Shown one piece after another: positions 8,682 through 17,799 of a stretch of DNA of 50,766 bases. The translations under genes and the position numbers were made by a program. The DNA comes from Desulfoluna sp. (lineage in GTDB: Bacteria; Desulfobacterota; Desulfobacteria; Desulfobacterales; Desulfolunaceae): the NCBI RefSeq assembly GCF_030145185.1, contig NZ_JAQYWB010000045.1, positions 1 to 50,766 of the forward strand, given 5' to 3'. How positions within the stretch are numbered: position 1 is the stretch's first letter; each line of letters opens with the position of its first letter. Below the pieces are notes generated by a model. That model saw only the letters and a program-made list of their open reading frames with translations, made no database searches and had not been told where the DNA came from.

Positions 8682-10019
8682 CTACCTCAGCACCCCCCTT
8701 AATGAGTGCGGCAGTCCTGTTTCAATATAAACCGGAACCACTTTCCCCACAAGGTTTCCATCGGTCGGCTTGCCAGCCTCGGTGAAGTTCACCACGCGGT
8801 TGCAGGAAGAACGACCCGTCCACTGAAACACACCCTTGACCTCTTTGTGCCCATCCACAAGCACCTCGACGGTTGTCCCTGCATAGGAGATGTTGCGTTT
8901 CTCCGAAAGCTCCGTTTCAAGATCCAAAAGCTTGGCCAGGCGACGGGTCTTGTCCTCTTCCGAAACCTTGCCTTCGAACTTGGCCGCTGGCGCATGGGGA
9001 CGATCGGAATATTTAAAGGCAAAGATGCCGGAAAAGCCCACCTCACGAACCAAATCCAGGGTCGCGTCAAAATCGGCCTCCGTCTCTCCGGGGAACCCCA
9101 CGATCATATCCGAGGTGAGGGCAATATCCGGACGCACCGCCTTCAGGTTCTCAATGCGCTGCATGTAATCTTCCCGGGTATACTTACGTTTCATCTTCTT
9201 GAGCACCGCGTTGGAGCCGGACTGCACGGGAAGGTGAATATGGTTGCAGAGCTTGGGCAGATCCCGATACGCCGCCACCAATCCCGGAGAGAGATCTTTG
9301 GGGTGAGAGGTCGCAAAACGGATACGGGCCAGCCCCTCGACCTCACTGACACGGCGGAGAAGCTCAGGAAAATCGCAGAGCCCCTCTTTTTTCCCGTACG
9401 AGTTGACATTCTGGCCCAACAGCGTCACTTCCCGGGCGCCCCTCTCCACGAGATCTCTCACCTCCTGGACAATAGCATCGGGATCACGGCTCTCCTCGCG
9501 TCCACGAACGTAAGGGACGATGCAATACGAGCAAAAGTTATCGCAACCCCGCATGATGGTCACAAACCGGGAAACCTCTACCTCGGCGTCGAGCTCAGGA
9601 ATCGGGGTCGCATCGGTGATGCCCATGGTCATTTCGACATCCACGACAGGAATGCGATCGTATTCGAATTTCTCCACCATGGCCGCAAGGCGTGCATAGG
9701 CCCGCGTTCCGAAGACCAGATCCACGTAAGGCATGCGCCTGAGAATAGCGGACCCCTCCTGCTGGGCCACACAGCCCCCGATGGCCACGATAAGCTCCGG
9801 GTTCTTCTTTTTCAGCGCCCGCATCCGGCCCAGGAAACTAAAGGCCTTCTCCTCGGCTTTCTTTCGAACGGTACAGGTATTGACGATCACCAGATCGGCA
9901 TCCTCCACCTCATCCACGGGGATGTACCCCAGGGGTCGCAGAACCTTCTTGAACATCTCTGAATCATAGACATTCATCTGGCATCCAATAGTGTATATGT
10001 ATACGCACTTCTTATTCAT
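8682..10019 (-). CDS. miaB: tRNA-2-methylthio-N6-isopentenyladenosine(37) synthase (methylthiotransferase)
   Basis: A 445-residue radical SAM methylthiotransferase that adds a methylthio group to i6A37 of tRNAs reading UNN codons. The N-terminal UPF0004 domain has three cluster cysteines (YTIGCQMNVYDSE, VNTCTVRKKAEEKA, GGCVAQQEG). The radical SAM cluster is CDNFCSYCIVPYVRGRE, and a TRAM RNA-binding domain closes the protein (VEVLVDGHKEVKGVFQWTGR). The ATG at 10019 is chosen as start because MNKKCVYIYTIGCQMN is the family start and AAAGGTAAAG precedes it; 26 upstream codons in frame look non-coding. It is followed by the DUF151 gene and preceded by the DUF4911 gene on the same strand. Confidence 0.95.
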   Translation of the reverse strand: MNKKCVYIYTIGCQMNVYDSEMFKKVLRPLGYIPVDEVEDADLVIVNTCTVRKKAEEKAFSFLGRMRALKKKNPELIVAIGGCVAQQEGSAILRRMPYVDLVFGTRAYARLAAMVEKFEYDRIPVVDVEMTMGITDATPIPELDAEVEVSRFVTIMRGCDNFCSYCIVPYVRGREESRDPDAIVQEVRDLVERGAREVTLLGQNVNSYGKKEGLCDFPELLRRVSEVEGLARIRFATSHPKDLSPGLVAAYRDLPKLCNHIHLPVQSGSNAVLKKMKRKYTREDYMQRIENLKAVRPDIALTSDMIVGFPGETEADFDATLDLVREVGFSGIFAFKYSDRPHAPAAKFEGKVSEEDKTRRLAKLLDLETELSEKRNISYAGTTVEVLVDGHKEVKGVFQWTGRSSCNRVVNFTEAGKPTDGNLVGKVVPVYIETGLPHSLRGVLR

Positions 10020-10166
10020 CAGGTTTACTTTACCTTTTATAAAAGATGGCCCCACAAAAAATCGAACACGCGCGATACGATTGCAAAACCATGTCAACGG
10101 TGACTTCTTTACGAACGCATCCTAAAATGCCCCTGCGGGGCCTCTTCAATACATCGCCTCGCCGGC

Positions 10167-10421
10167 TCAAACGAGGCCGTCAATCTCCGGGGCCACGATC
10201 TCTTCCATGGAAACCGTCCCCTCAAGACTCTCGAGCACTCTATCTACCTCTTCCTCGCACCCCGGCGCAATCCGAAGCACAATAATGTCACGATCCCTGT
10301 TGACGGTGGTCACCACCAACAGGTTATCCAACGCTTCAAAGGTGTACTTTACAAAGACGATATCCTCACGCCTGAGTTTGAAAAATCTTTCAATGCACCC
10401 CACACACGCTCCTTGTTTCAT
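10167..10421 (-). CDS. DUF4911 domain protein
   Basis: A short protein of 84 residues matching the DUF4911 pattern as I know it from Deltaproteobacteria: an N-terminal strand region (IVFVKYTFEALDNLLVVTTV) and a C-terminal segment IVLRIAPGCEEEVDRVLESL. The N-terminus has two cysteines (CVGC) that could bind metal. The ATG at 10421 has TAAGGAG about seven bases upstream; the longer open frame upstream is rejected because it lacks coding character. Its function is unknown. It sits directly upstream of miaB, 147 bases away, which suggests a shared transcript. Confidence 0.75.
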   Translation of the reverse strand: MKQGACVGCIERFFKLRREDIVFVKYTFEALDNLLVVTTVNRDRDIIVLRIAPGCEEEVDRVLESLEGTVSMEEIVAPEIDGLV

Positions 10422-10663
10422 GTCGGACTCCTTACAGCCAGGCCCCGACCAGGGAGCCAAACAAAACCATTGGAAAACGTTCATCTTTACCATATCGTTC
10501 CCACCAGCACCACCCCTTTTGTCCCCACCGTCCACTTCAGGAAAGCCTTTGAACCGCCCCCCGCGATGGTGTATGGTCTCCCCACAAGACGAGAGAAGAC
10601 AGCCCCCGCACCAGGTGATAAAACGCGTTTCAGACACTCTTAGACTCATTAGAGATACGATTT

Positions 10664-12385
10664 ATGCATGCAAATTGGACCACAACCGACATTGACGAGC
10701 CTCAAGTAAACGCCCTGGCAGCAGCCCTTGGCATCTCCCCTGTCACGGCCACCCTCCTGGTGGCCAGGGGGCACGGCACCCCGGAGGCCGCACGCACCTT
10801 CCTCTCTCCGTCCCTTGCCGGGCTTCGCCCTCCCCACCGGCTCTTCGGCATGGACACCGCCGTGGAGAGACTGATTCGAGCCATCACCCACGACGAAATG
10901 ATCTTCATCTGCGGTGACTACGACGCCGACGGGATCACCTCGACCGCCCTTCTTGTCACCTTTCTTCAAAGCACCGGCGCCAAGGTGGGCTGGCACCTCC
11001 CCCACCGCGTCTCCGACGGGTATGGATTTCATGCCAGCCAGGTCACCGAGCACGCACACCCGGCCGGGGCAAAGGTCATCATCACCGTGGACTGCGGCTC
11101 CACCTCCTTTGAGGCCGTGGAAGCTGCCAAATCCTGCGGCATCGATGTCATCATCACCGACCACCACACCACAGGAGACACCCTGCCGGAGGCCCTGGCC
11201 ATCATCAACCCCAAGCAACCAGCCTGCGAATCGGGGATGCAGGATCTGGCCGGCGTGGGGGTCGCCTTTTACCTGGCCGTGGCCTTGCGCAAGGGACTCC
11301 GTGATATCAACCACTGGGGGAAAAAGGGTGAACCCAATCTGAAAGCCCTTTGCGACATGGTCGCCCTGGGCACCATCGCCGATATCGTCCCCCTCACCGG
11401 AGAAAACCGCATCCTCACCCGCGCTGGCCTCGACATGATCAACCAGAAGACCAGACCCGGAATCGTATCCCTTCTCACCGCATCGAAGGTAACCGCCCAG
11501 GAGGTGGGTGCCGAAGATATCGCCTTTCGCCTGGCCCCTCGCATTAATGCGGCCGGGCGAATGGACAACGCCCAGGTAGGGCTCGACCTGATGCTGGCGA
11601 CCAGCCAGAAACAGGCCGCACCCATCGCCAAAGAGCTCTGCCGCCTGAACACCCAGAGACAGGACACCGAAGCCCAAATTTTCGAGGAAATCGTCGACTA
11701 CATTAACGAGAGCCCCGGCCTCCTCGACAGAAAATCCTTTGTTCTGGCCAAAAATGGCTGGCACCCTGGAGTCTTGGGTATTGTTGCCTCCCGGGTGGTC
11801 CGGGAATACGGCAAACCGGCCTTTGTCATCTCCGTCGACGCAAGAGGCCTCGGCAAAGGGTCCGGCCGGAGCATCCCCGGCGTGGACCTGTACCAGGCCC
11901 TCAAATCCACCGCCGACACCCTCGAACGCTTCGGAGGTCACCGCCAGGCCGCAGGCCTTCAGCTGCAGGCAAGCCGCATCGTCGAGTTCCACAGACGCCT
12001 GGAAGCCCACCTGTCCGAGAGCACCACAGACGACGACTACATCACCACCCTCCCCGCCGATGCCCGCCTCCCTCTTTCCGAGATCACCCCGGCCCTCATC
12101 GACGAATTGGAGACCCTGGCCCCCTTTGGAGAGGGAAACCGTGAGCCCCTGTTCATCGCAGAAAATATCCCCGTACTCTCCTCCTCGGAGGTCGGGCGGG
12201 GGCACCGGCGGTATCTTCTGGACACCTCCGGAAACAGCCACCTCAACAAATGCATGGCCATCCGCTTTAATCACCCCGGTGGCCCCCCGGAAAAGCGAAT
12301 CTCCCGTTGTCTCTATACTCTCCGCTGGAACCGGTGGAATGGCAGCAAGAGCCCCCAACTCCAAATTCACGACATGGAAGTCTAA
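10664..12385 (+). CDS. recJ: Single-stranded-DNA-specific exonuclease RecJ
   Basis: A 573-residue 5'-3' single-strand exonuclease of the DHH superfamily, acting in recombination and mismatch or base-excision repair. Motifs run in order: CGDYDADGITSTALL (residues 83-97), VDCGS (about 142), the signature TDHHTTGD (DHH at 166-168), a middle helical region with FRLAPRINAAGRMD, and the DHHA1 domain with GSGRSIPGVDLYQAL and FGGHRQAAGLQL. The C-terminal OB-like domain ends at IHDMEV. Family length is typical. It is divergent from the DUF4911 gene, so the 240-base gap should contain promoters for both. The ribosome binding site is weak. Confidence 0.96.
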   Translation: MHANWTTTDIDEPQVNALAAALGISPVTATLLVARGHGTPEAARTFLSPSLAGLRPPHRLFGMDTAVERLIRAITHDEMIFICGDYDADGITSTALLVTFLQSTGAKVGWHLPHRVSDGYGFHASQVTEHAHPAGAKVIITVDCGSTSFEAVEAAKSCGIDVIITDHHTTGDTLPEALAIINPKQPACESGMQDLAGVGVAFYLAVALRKGLRDINHWGKKGEPNLKALCDMVALGTIADIVPLTGENRILTRAGLDMINQKTRPGIVSLLTASKVTAQEVGAEDIAFRLAPRINAAGRMDNAQVGLDLMLATSQKQAAPIAKELCRLNTQRQDTEAQIFEEIVDYINESPGLLDRKSFVLAKNGWHPGVLGIVASRVVREYGKPAFVISVDARGLGKGSGRSIPGVDLYQALKSTADTLERFGGHRQAAGLQLQASRIVEFHRRLEAHLSESTTDDDYITTLPADARLPLSEITPALIDELETLAPFGEGNREPLFIAENIPVLSSSEVGRGHRRYLLDTSGNSHLNKCMAIRFNHPGGPPEKRISRCLYTLRWNRWNGSKSPQLQIHDMEV

Positions 12386-12608
12386 CCTCCACATTTCACA
12401 GGGAACAAGAGCCTGAAAGCGGGGGCGGATCGCAGGCAAAGCGAGGCCCAGGCCCCCACCCCAAGCGAGCGTTCTCACCCGGCCGACGGACAGGCAGATT
12501 TCCTCCGTCCCTAACCGCCTGAAGCCGCACTGTTTTCAGGCTTTGCGCGCCTTTGCCGCCATTGAAAACAGCCCGACAATTTCCTTGATTTCTTCAGGGA
12601 GGAAAGCT
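12386..12608. other. Intergenic region with a 9-bp inverted repeat
   Basis: Holds CTGTTTTCA (12530-12538) and TGAAAACAG (12563-12571), separated by 24 bases, just upstream of a strong ribosome binding site at 12596. It could be a weak terminator for recJ or an operator; no T-run follows. Confidence 0.35.
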
Positions 12609-12755
12609 ATGATCCTTTTGCCGAATCCAGAGACGCTGAAGCCTTTCGCGCCCTTGGACCAAGCCCGCCTGGATGTCTTCATGGCTGGCTGCGATCAACA
12701 CGCGTCGTCGCCGGGAGGGCCTTTTAAAAGTCTCACAGGCCCTGGACATCTGTAA
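12609..12755 (+). CDS. Possible small protein (48 aa)
   Basis: A 48-codon frame starting at the ATG at 12609, which has an excellent AGGGAGG site seven bases upstream. The peptide starts MILLPNPETLKPFAPLDQAR and ends in a Gly/Pro-rich stretch. No family was recognised and the C-terminus looks low in information. The strong initiation site is the only positive evidence. It could also be the decayed start of a longer lost gene. It precedes the next gene (12853) on the same strand. Confidence 0.3.
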   Translation: MILLPNPETLKPFAPLDQARLDVFMAGCDQHASSPGGPFKSLTGPGHL

Positions 12756-12852
12756 CAACGTAACTTTATGATGGTTCCGCGCCCGGGCCGCTCTGTCGTC
12801 GCCCGCGACGTCAATGCCATACCGGATCCATCAACTATAGACAGGAGGGTGA

Positions 12853-13281
12853 ATGGGAAAAATATTTCGTCCAAACAATAAGGAGTCCATACTCCTTTCG
12901 CGCATAGAGTCATCCAAGGAAAAAGAACGCCGTATCTGTGTTGAAACGGCCCGAGACAATCTGGAACCCATGAGTAACGCCGTGTCCCAGAAACTCATAG
13001 AAAACAACCTCGTTGAGACCACCAGTAAAAACTCTCTGCAGGAACAAATCGAAAAAAAGCTTGAATCGCTTGGCAAACTTGACGATTTTGAAATTGATTA
13101 CCAGGTGGCCCCTTTCCGCGAGCTGGTGCCCAATCCCAACGTCATCAGCCTGGTCATTACGGCCTTTGTTCTGGAAACCCTTATCAACCACAAAGACACC
13201 ATTGATATCTACGGTTCTGATGATGATATCTATCACTGCATCAACACCCAGGTGCAGAAGTTCATGCCTGCCAACTTTTAG
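12853..13281 (+). CDS. Hypothetical protein (142 aa)
   Basis: A soluble protein of unknown function. The first 75 residues are strongly helical and charged (ESKEKERRICVETARDNL, EQIEKKLESLGKL). The second half is more compact, with PNVISLVITAFVLETLINH and an acidic YGSDDDIYHCINTQVQKF tail. The ATG has a near-perfect AGGAGGGTGA site. A strong terminator follows the gene, so it forms a complete short transcript. I do not recognise the family. Confidence 0.75.
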   Translation: MGKIFRPNNKESILLSRIESSKEKERRICVETARDNLEPMSNAVSQKLIENNLVETTSKNSLQEQIEKKLESLGKLDDFEIDYQVAPFRELVPNPNVISLVITAFVLETLINHKDTIDIYGSDDDIYHCINTQVQKFMPANF

Positions 13282-13362
13282 GCACTGAGCCCACGACCAA
13301 CCCCTTGGCCCTGGTCTCTCAAATGCATGCAACGCCCCCATAGCGTTTTGCCCCAAAACAAC

Positions 13363-13408
13363 AAAAAGCCGGCCCCCATATTAAAAAATGGGGGTCGGCT
13401 TTTTATTT
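13363..13408. terminator. Bidirectional Rho-independent terminator
   Basis: Stem AAAAAGCCG-x-CCCCCAT, A/T-rich loop, return arm ATGGGGG-x-CGGCTTTTT. It lies between convergent genes (hypothetical 142 aa and the KamA-family gene) and can serve both. Confidence 0.9.
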
Positions 13409-13488
13409 TTTTGCCGGCGGCAGGCAACCCTGCCTTCAGATCCGGAAACACGACGGGCCACTGAATGTGAGGAAGCAACCCTCGACGT

Positions 13489-14796
13489 CTACTTTTCGAA
13501 GAAAAACCGTTTTTCTCCAAAAGCGGGCTTGAGCCCATCCAACCAGACAGCCTTCTCGTCGTACTCAGCAAAAAAGAGGCGGTTGACCCATTCTGAATTC
13601 CGGGCCTGGATAAACTTCAGCGCGAAGAGCTTATGCCCCTCCACGTCCACAATCCCATCCACCAGCACCTTGCCGGGCGTGGCACTCATCGACGGCCCAC
13701 GAACGGTCCGGGCGAGCCCTGAGACCTTGCTGTAGGCCTGGGTGAAAATATGCCAGGCTTCGGCCAGAGGAACGCTGAAATAGTCCTTGGGACCGGTATC
13801 CCGCTCCACAAACATATAGTAGGGAATAGCTCCCAAAGAGACCTGTTTCTCCCACATGGAACGCCACACCTCGGGATCGTCGTTAATGTGACGGATAAGC
13901 GGTGCCTGGCACCGGATATTGGCCCCGGTTGCGAGAATGCGAGACATGGCTGCCTGAACGGCGTCCGTCCCCAACTCACGAGGGTGACTGAAATGACTCA
14001 TGATGGCCAGGTGAAAACCAGCAGCCACAATTTCATCAAAGAGCCCCATCAAATCGTCCGCATCCTTATCCGTCAGAAATCGGTAAGGCCAGTAGGCAAG
14101 AACCTTGGTTCCAAAGCGTATGGAACGAATATTGCCGGGCCGTTCCCTGAGAAGAGGTTCCACATAACGACGCAAAATTTTGCTCGTCATGATCATCGGA
14201 TCCCCCCCGGTAAAGAGGACATCCGTGACCTCGGGGTGCGCCTCCAGATAGGAGACAAGGGCCTGGGGATCGCCACAGGCAAATTTCAAGTCGTCAACGC
14301 CTACAAACTGAGCCCACCGAAAACAATAGGTGCAGTACGCATGACACACCTGCCCCTGGGTAGGAAAGAAGAGAACCGTCTCGTTGTATTTGTGCTGTAT
14401 CCCGTTAATGGACTGGCCCCGTTGGCACTTGGGAACATTGAGCTCCATCTGCCCTGCGGGATGCGGATTCATCTTCTGCTGAATATTTCGCGCCTCGGCC
14501 TGAAGAGCGGCTTCGGGCTCACCGGCACGAATTTTCGTTTCGAGAGCCTGATAATCTTCAGGACTCATCATCCCCTTCTGTGGGAAAATCAGTTTGAAGA
14601 TCGGATCGGATTCCGGGCGACTCCAGTCAATCAGCTCATCAACGACATAGTTATTGGCCCGGAAGGGCATCACGCGTGAAACAATCTGGACGGCGTCGTG
14701 AATCTCGGTAGGAAGTGCTTCAAATTGCTGGATTGACTGAATATTACGATTCGTAAACGCTTTGTAGTTTTTGGGTTGGATGTTACATTTACTCAA
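13489..14796 (-). CDS. KamA-family radical SAM protein (lysine 2,3-aminomutase-like)
   Basis: A 435-residue member of the KamA radical SAM family, which uses an iron-sulfur cluster, SAM and usually PLP to move an amino group. The cluster motif CHAYCTYCFRW is at about residues 151-161, followed by LFTGGDPMIMTS and IRFGTKVLAYWPYRF. The region where lysine aminomutases hold their PLP lysine (Gly-rich, GGGGK type) reads SMSATPGKVLVDG, so the lysine may be kept but the loop is different, and the substrate should not be assumed to be lysine. No ATG lies near the expected N-terminus: TTG at 14796 has an AAGGGGG site five bases upstream; a TTG at 14820 is the alternative. It is monocistronic, with a shared terminator. 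Confidence 0.82.
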   Translation of the reverse strand: MSKCNIQPKNYKAFTNRNIQSIQQFEALPTEIHDAVQIVSRVMPFRANNYVVDELIDWSRPESDPIFKLIFPQKGMMSPEDYQALETKIRAGEPEAALQAEARNIQQKMNPHPAGQMELNVPKCQRGQSINGIQHKYNETVLFFPTQGQVCHAYCTYCFRWAQFVGVDDLKFACGDPQALVSYLEAHPEVTDVLFTGGDPMIMTSKILRRYVEPLLRERPGNIRSIRFGTKVLAYWPYRFLTDKDADDLMGLFDEIVAAGFHLAIMSHFSHPRELGTDAVQAAMSRILATGANIRCQAPLIRHINDDPEVWRSMWEKQVSLGAIPYYMFVERDTGPKDYFSVPLAEAWHIFTQAYSKVSGLARTVRGPSMSATPGKVLVDGIVDVEGHKLFALKFIQARNSEWVNRLFFAEYDEKAVWLDGLKPAFGEKRFFFEK

Positions 14797-15366
14797 ATAG
14801 ACCCCCTTTTGCCTTCTCAATTCCTGCGGAAGTACGGAAGTTTACCCCCCTTTTTCTGTATGTTAACGGAAATTAAACATAGTCTCCAAATGACTACACC
14901 CCGTCACTCCGCAAATCATTTTATATTTTCTCTTAAACAGCGTAATATAATATATTTTGAGGAATTTGTCAATTCCTCGGATAGTTGCGCCTCAACATAT
15001 CTCCTTCTTTTTCTCCCCACTGGGCGCCCTGCCATACACAGCATGGCTTCCTCCCATACCCCGACACAGCACCGCGAAACCTTCCATCAAAAAAAGAGTG
15101 AGCGCAACCCCTCATCGTCTCCTTCGTTCAGAAAACGCATTTTCAGCTTTCATGACTCGTTAAAAGTCAAAATCTATGAAATCGACGCCGTGAACTCAGA
15201 CAAGCCACGAACCCGGCATTTACCGATCTCATCCTGATTTTTATGATCTTGGTTTTACGAAAAGCGAGGACACAGAACATAACAAGGAGGGCATGGGCCG
15301 GAACGGCCCATGCCCGAAAAAGAAGAAACCTCTCGTAAAGGGCAGAAAAAGATTTCGACTGCCGTT
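14797..15366. other. AT-rich intergenic region with a perfect palindrome
   Basis: About 570 bases without a convincing gene. The part from 14870 to 14990 is clearly AT-richer than its surroundings and may contain the KamA-gene promoter on the minus strand. Near the right end, 15289-15315 is a 12-bp perfect inverted repeat (GGGCATGGGCCG / CGGCCCATGCCC, 3-base loop) just downstream of the rlmD gene; it lacks a clear T-tract on either strand. Confidence 0.45.
15289..15315 (-). terminator. Strong hairpin downstream of rlmD (terminator-like)
   Basis: Perfect 12-bp GC-rich stem with a 3-base loop, 52 bases past the rlmD stop. The absence of a T-run after it on the minus strand makes classical termination uncertain. 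Confidence 0.45.
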
Positions 15367-16761
15367 TTAATCCCGGCGTCTTTCCAGGCGTGCCACCGCC
15401 TCAATATGGAAGGTGTGGGGAAACATATCCACAGGCTGCACTTCACATATTTCGTAGTGCGCCTTAAGCATCTCAAGGTCCCGAGCCAGGGTGGCCGGAT
15501 TGCATGAGACATAAACGATGCGTTCCGGATTCAGCTCCGCAACCCGCGCAACGACCTCTTTGTGCATGCCCGCACGGGGAGGATCGATCACCATCACATC
15601 GGGCTTCACGTCGACTCCGGGAAGCGCCTCCCGGATATCGCCCAGGACAAACCGGCAGTTGTCCACCCCGTTTCGACGGCAGTTTTCATTGGCGTCGGCG
15701 ATGGCGCTTGGAACAATCTCAAGACCTGTAATCTCCGACGCTCCCCTGGACAACCAGATGGGAATCGTACCCGTCCCACTGTAAAGGTCAATCACCCGCT
15801 CCGTTCCCGTCAGTCTGGCAAATTTCTCCACCGTGGCATAAAGCGCTTCGGCACCGGGGGTGTTGGTCTGGAAGAATGAATTGGCCGAAATATGGAAGGT
15901 GTGCTCACCCAATCGATCGGTGATAAAGGGATCGCCCCCCAAGAGTTTTTCCGTCTCGCCCACAGCCACCCCGGCCTTACGGCTGGTGATGTTATTGACC
16001 ACGGATGCCACTTCGGGAAAAGTCGCCATCAGATCATCGGCAAGGGGCTGAACCACCTCCGGACGATCCTCCGCCGTGACGATATTCACCATCCAGCGGT
16101 CTTCATGGTAGGAGTGGCGGAGCATCACGAACCGCCAGAAGCCTTCGTGACTTCTCAGGCCATAGACAGGCAGATCCGACGACTTGATGTACTGTCGCAC
16201 TCGCTCCAGAAGACGGTTCCCCATCTCTGGCTGAATATGGCACTGCCTGATGTCGATCACCTTGCTGAAGGTTCCGGGGACATGCAGGCCGATGCCCAAC
16301 CCTTTTTCAATATCGGGGTCATTGAGCTCATGGGGCAAAAGCCAGCGACTGTCTGAACACGAAAACTCCATCTTGTTCCGGTACCCAAAAAGATGCTCAG
16401 ACGGCAACGTCGGGTGCACTGTGACCCCGTGAATGTTGCCGATATGTTCGAGGGACTCGGTCACATGACGACGCTTGTACTCCAGCTGGACCTCATAATC
16501 AAGAAACTGCCACTTGCACCCGCCACACCACGAGGCATACTCGCAAACAGGTGCCTTACGGTTTTCTGACGGCTCAAGGATCTCCAGGGTGCGCGCCTCG
16601 GCAAAACTCTTCTTCTTTTTAAACACACGAGCACGAACCTTATCGCCAGCCACCGCCCCATCAATAAATAGAGCCATGCCATCCACCTTTGCCAGGCCAC
16701 GCCCGCCAAAGGCCATATCGGTCACCGCGACATCGATCACCTCACCTTTTTTTACCGCCAT
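15367..16761 (-). CDS. rlmD: 23S rRNA (uracil-C5)-methyltransferase, RlmD/TrmA family
   Basis: A 464-residue SAM-dependent RNA m5U methyltransferase. An N-terminal TRAM domain (VIDVAVTDMAFGGRGLAKVD) is followed by the iron-sulfur cysteines CEYASWCGGCKWQ, and later by the Rossmann part (RVIDLYSGTGTIPIWL), the conserved DPPRAGMH motif and the catalytic cysteine in IVYVSCNPATLARDL. Family members modify U1939 or U747 of 23S rRNA; which site is used here cannot be told from sequence. The ATG at 16761 has AGGGG upstream. It is 231 bases downstream of thiD on the same strand. Confidence 0.93.
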   Translation of the reverse strand: MAVKKGEVIDVAVTDMAFGGRGLAKVDGMALFIDGAVAGDKVRARVFKKKKSFAEARTLEILEPSENRKAPVCEYASWCGGCKWQFLDYEVQLEYKRRHVTESLEHIGNIHGVTVHPTLPSEHLFGYRNKMEFSCSDSRWLLPHELNDPDIEKGLGIGLHVPGTFSKVIDIRQCHIQPEMGNRLLERVRQYIKSSDLPVYGLRSHEGFWRFVMLRHSYHEDRWMVNIVTAEDRPEVVQPLADDLMATFPEVASVVNNITSRKAGVAVGETEKLLGGDPFITDRLGEHTFHISANSFFQTNTPGAEALYATVEKFARLTGTERVIDLYSGTGTIPIWLSRGASEITGLEIVPSAIADANENCRRNGVDNCRFVLGDIREALPGVDVKPDVMVIDPPRAGMHKEVVARVAELNPERIVYVSCNPATLARDLEMLKAHYEICEVQPVDMFPHTFHIEAVARLERRRD

Positions 16762-16992
16762 AATACGAAACTACCCCTTTGACTTACAAAACCGCCATAA
16801 TGATTCCGGTACTCAGACAGGCCCTTTTCGACGACCTGGACCCATGTCACCCCTTTTGTACCGAGTGCAGAGCAGAACAACCTATCCGATTTCACCAAAT
16901 GATAGCAAGTTTTTTTTAATTTGAAGAATACCGAGCAGGGAACACCAGGGAAGGCCGGGAACGACTCCCCGCCCGATTCGAAAAAAGAGATA

Positions 16993-17799
16993 TCACGGCC
17001 GCCAACAAGAGAAGTGGTCCAGAGGCCCATGGCCTTTACCCAGCCGCTGCTCCACCGCACCCTTTAAGGCGCCGGTAATATATGCCTTTGCCTGATCCAC
17101 CGCCTCTGGAAGAGAGGCCCCCCGGGCAAGATAGGCAGCCAGGGCCGAACCCAGGGTACACCCGGTGCCATGGTTGTTTCGGGTCTCTATACGAGGGGCT
17201 GTGAAGCGAGTTACCCGACCGGTGGCCCCTTCCAAGAGAAGATCGGGACACAGAGCCCCTTCGTGATGCCCCCCTTTAAGAAGAACATTGGCGCACCCCA
17301 TGTCAACCAACCGTCGTGCGGCCGCTTCCATCCCATCTATGGAGGAGACGGTTAAGCCAGTCAGCCTCTCCGCCTCAGGCATATTCGGTGTCATCAGGGT
17401 AACCCCCGGCATCAAATAACGCACCAGAGCATCGGCCGTGCATGCAGCATTCAGCCCATCCCCTCCCTGGGCAGCCATCACCGGATCCAGGACCGTGGGA
17501 ACCTCGCCCAAAGAGGCCAGAAACGATCCCACCTCCTGGGCATTTTCCGGGGTCGCCAGCATACCGATCTTAATCGCGTCTACCCCGATATCAGAAACCA
17601 CCGCGTCGATCTGCGCCCTGAGCATCTCGGGAGGCACAGGCATCACCCGGCACACACCCAGGGTATTTTGAGCCGTCACCGCGGTCACGGCGGTCATGCC
17701 ATAACACCCCAGCGCAGCAAGAGTCTTCAAATCCGCTTGAATCCCTGCCCCGCCGGAGCTGTCAGAGCCTGCAATACTGAGAACCCGAGGCATGCTCAT
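16993..17799 (-). CDS. thiD: Hydroxymethylpyrimidine/phosphomethylpyrimidine kinase
   Basis: A 268-residue ribokinase-fold enzyme of thiamine synthesis that phosphorylates HMP and HMP-phosphate. The N-terminus RVLSIAGSDSSGGAGIQADL is diagnostic. TAVTAQNTLGV, DPVMAAQGGDGL and the C-terminal NNHGTGCTLGSALAAYLARG with the anion hole and catalytic Asp region follow in order. Its ATG overlaps the stop of the upstream gene in an ATGA arrangement, so translation is probably coupled. No thiamine (TPP) riboswitch was found upstream of that two-gene unit. Confidence 0.95.
   Translation of the reverse strand: MSMPRVLSIAGSDSSGGAGIQADLKTLAALGCYGMTAVTAVTAQNTLGVCRVMPVPPEMLRAQIDAVVSDIGVDAIKIGMLATPENAQEVGSFLASLGEVPTVLDPVMAAQGGDGLNAACTADALVRYLMPGVTLMTPNMPEAERLTGLTVSSIDGMEAAARRLVDMGCANVLLKGGHHEGALCPDLLLEGATGRVTRFTAPRIETRNNHGTGCTLGSALAAYLARGASLPEAVDQAKAYITGALKGAVEQRLGKGHGPLDHFSCWRP

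Noticed and set aside
8706-9962. 418-codon plus-strand open frame opposite miaB
   Set aside because: Antisense shadow of a clearly identified gene.
10649-12478. 609-codon open frame on the minus strand opposite recJ
   Set aside because: It is a shadow of recJ in GC-rich DNA: the product is Gly/Val/Asp-rich without domain motifs, and recJ has all its family motifs on the plus strand.
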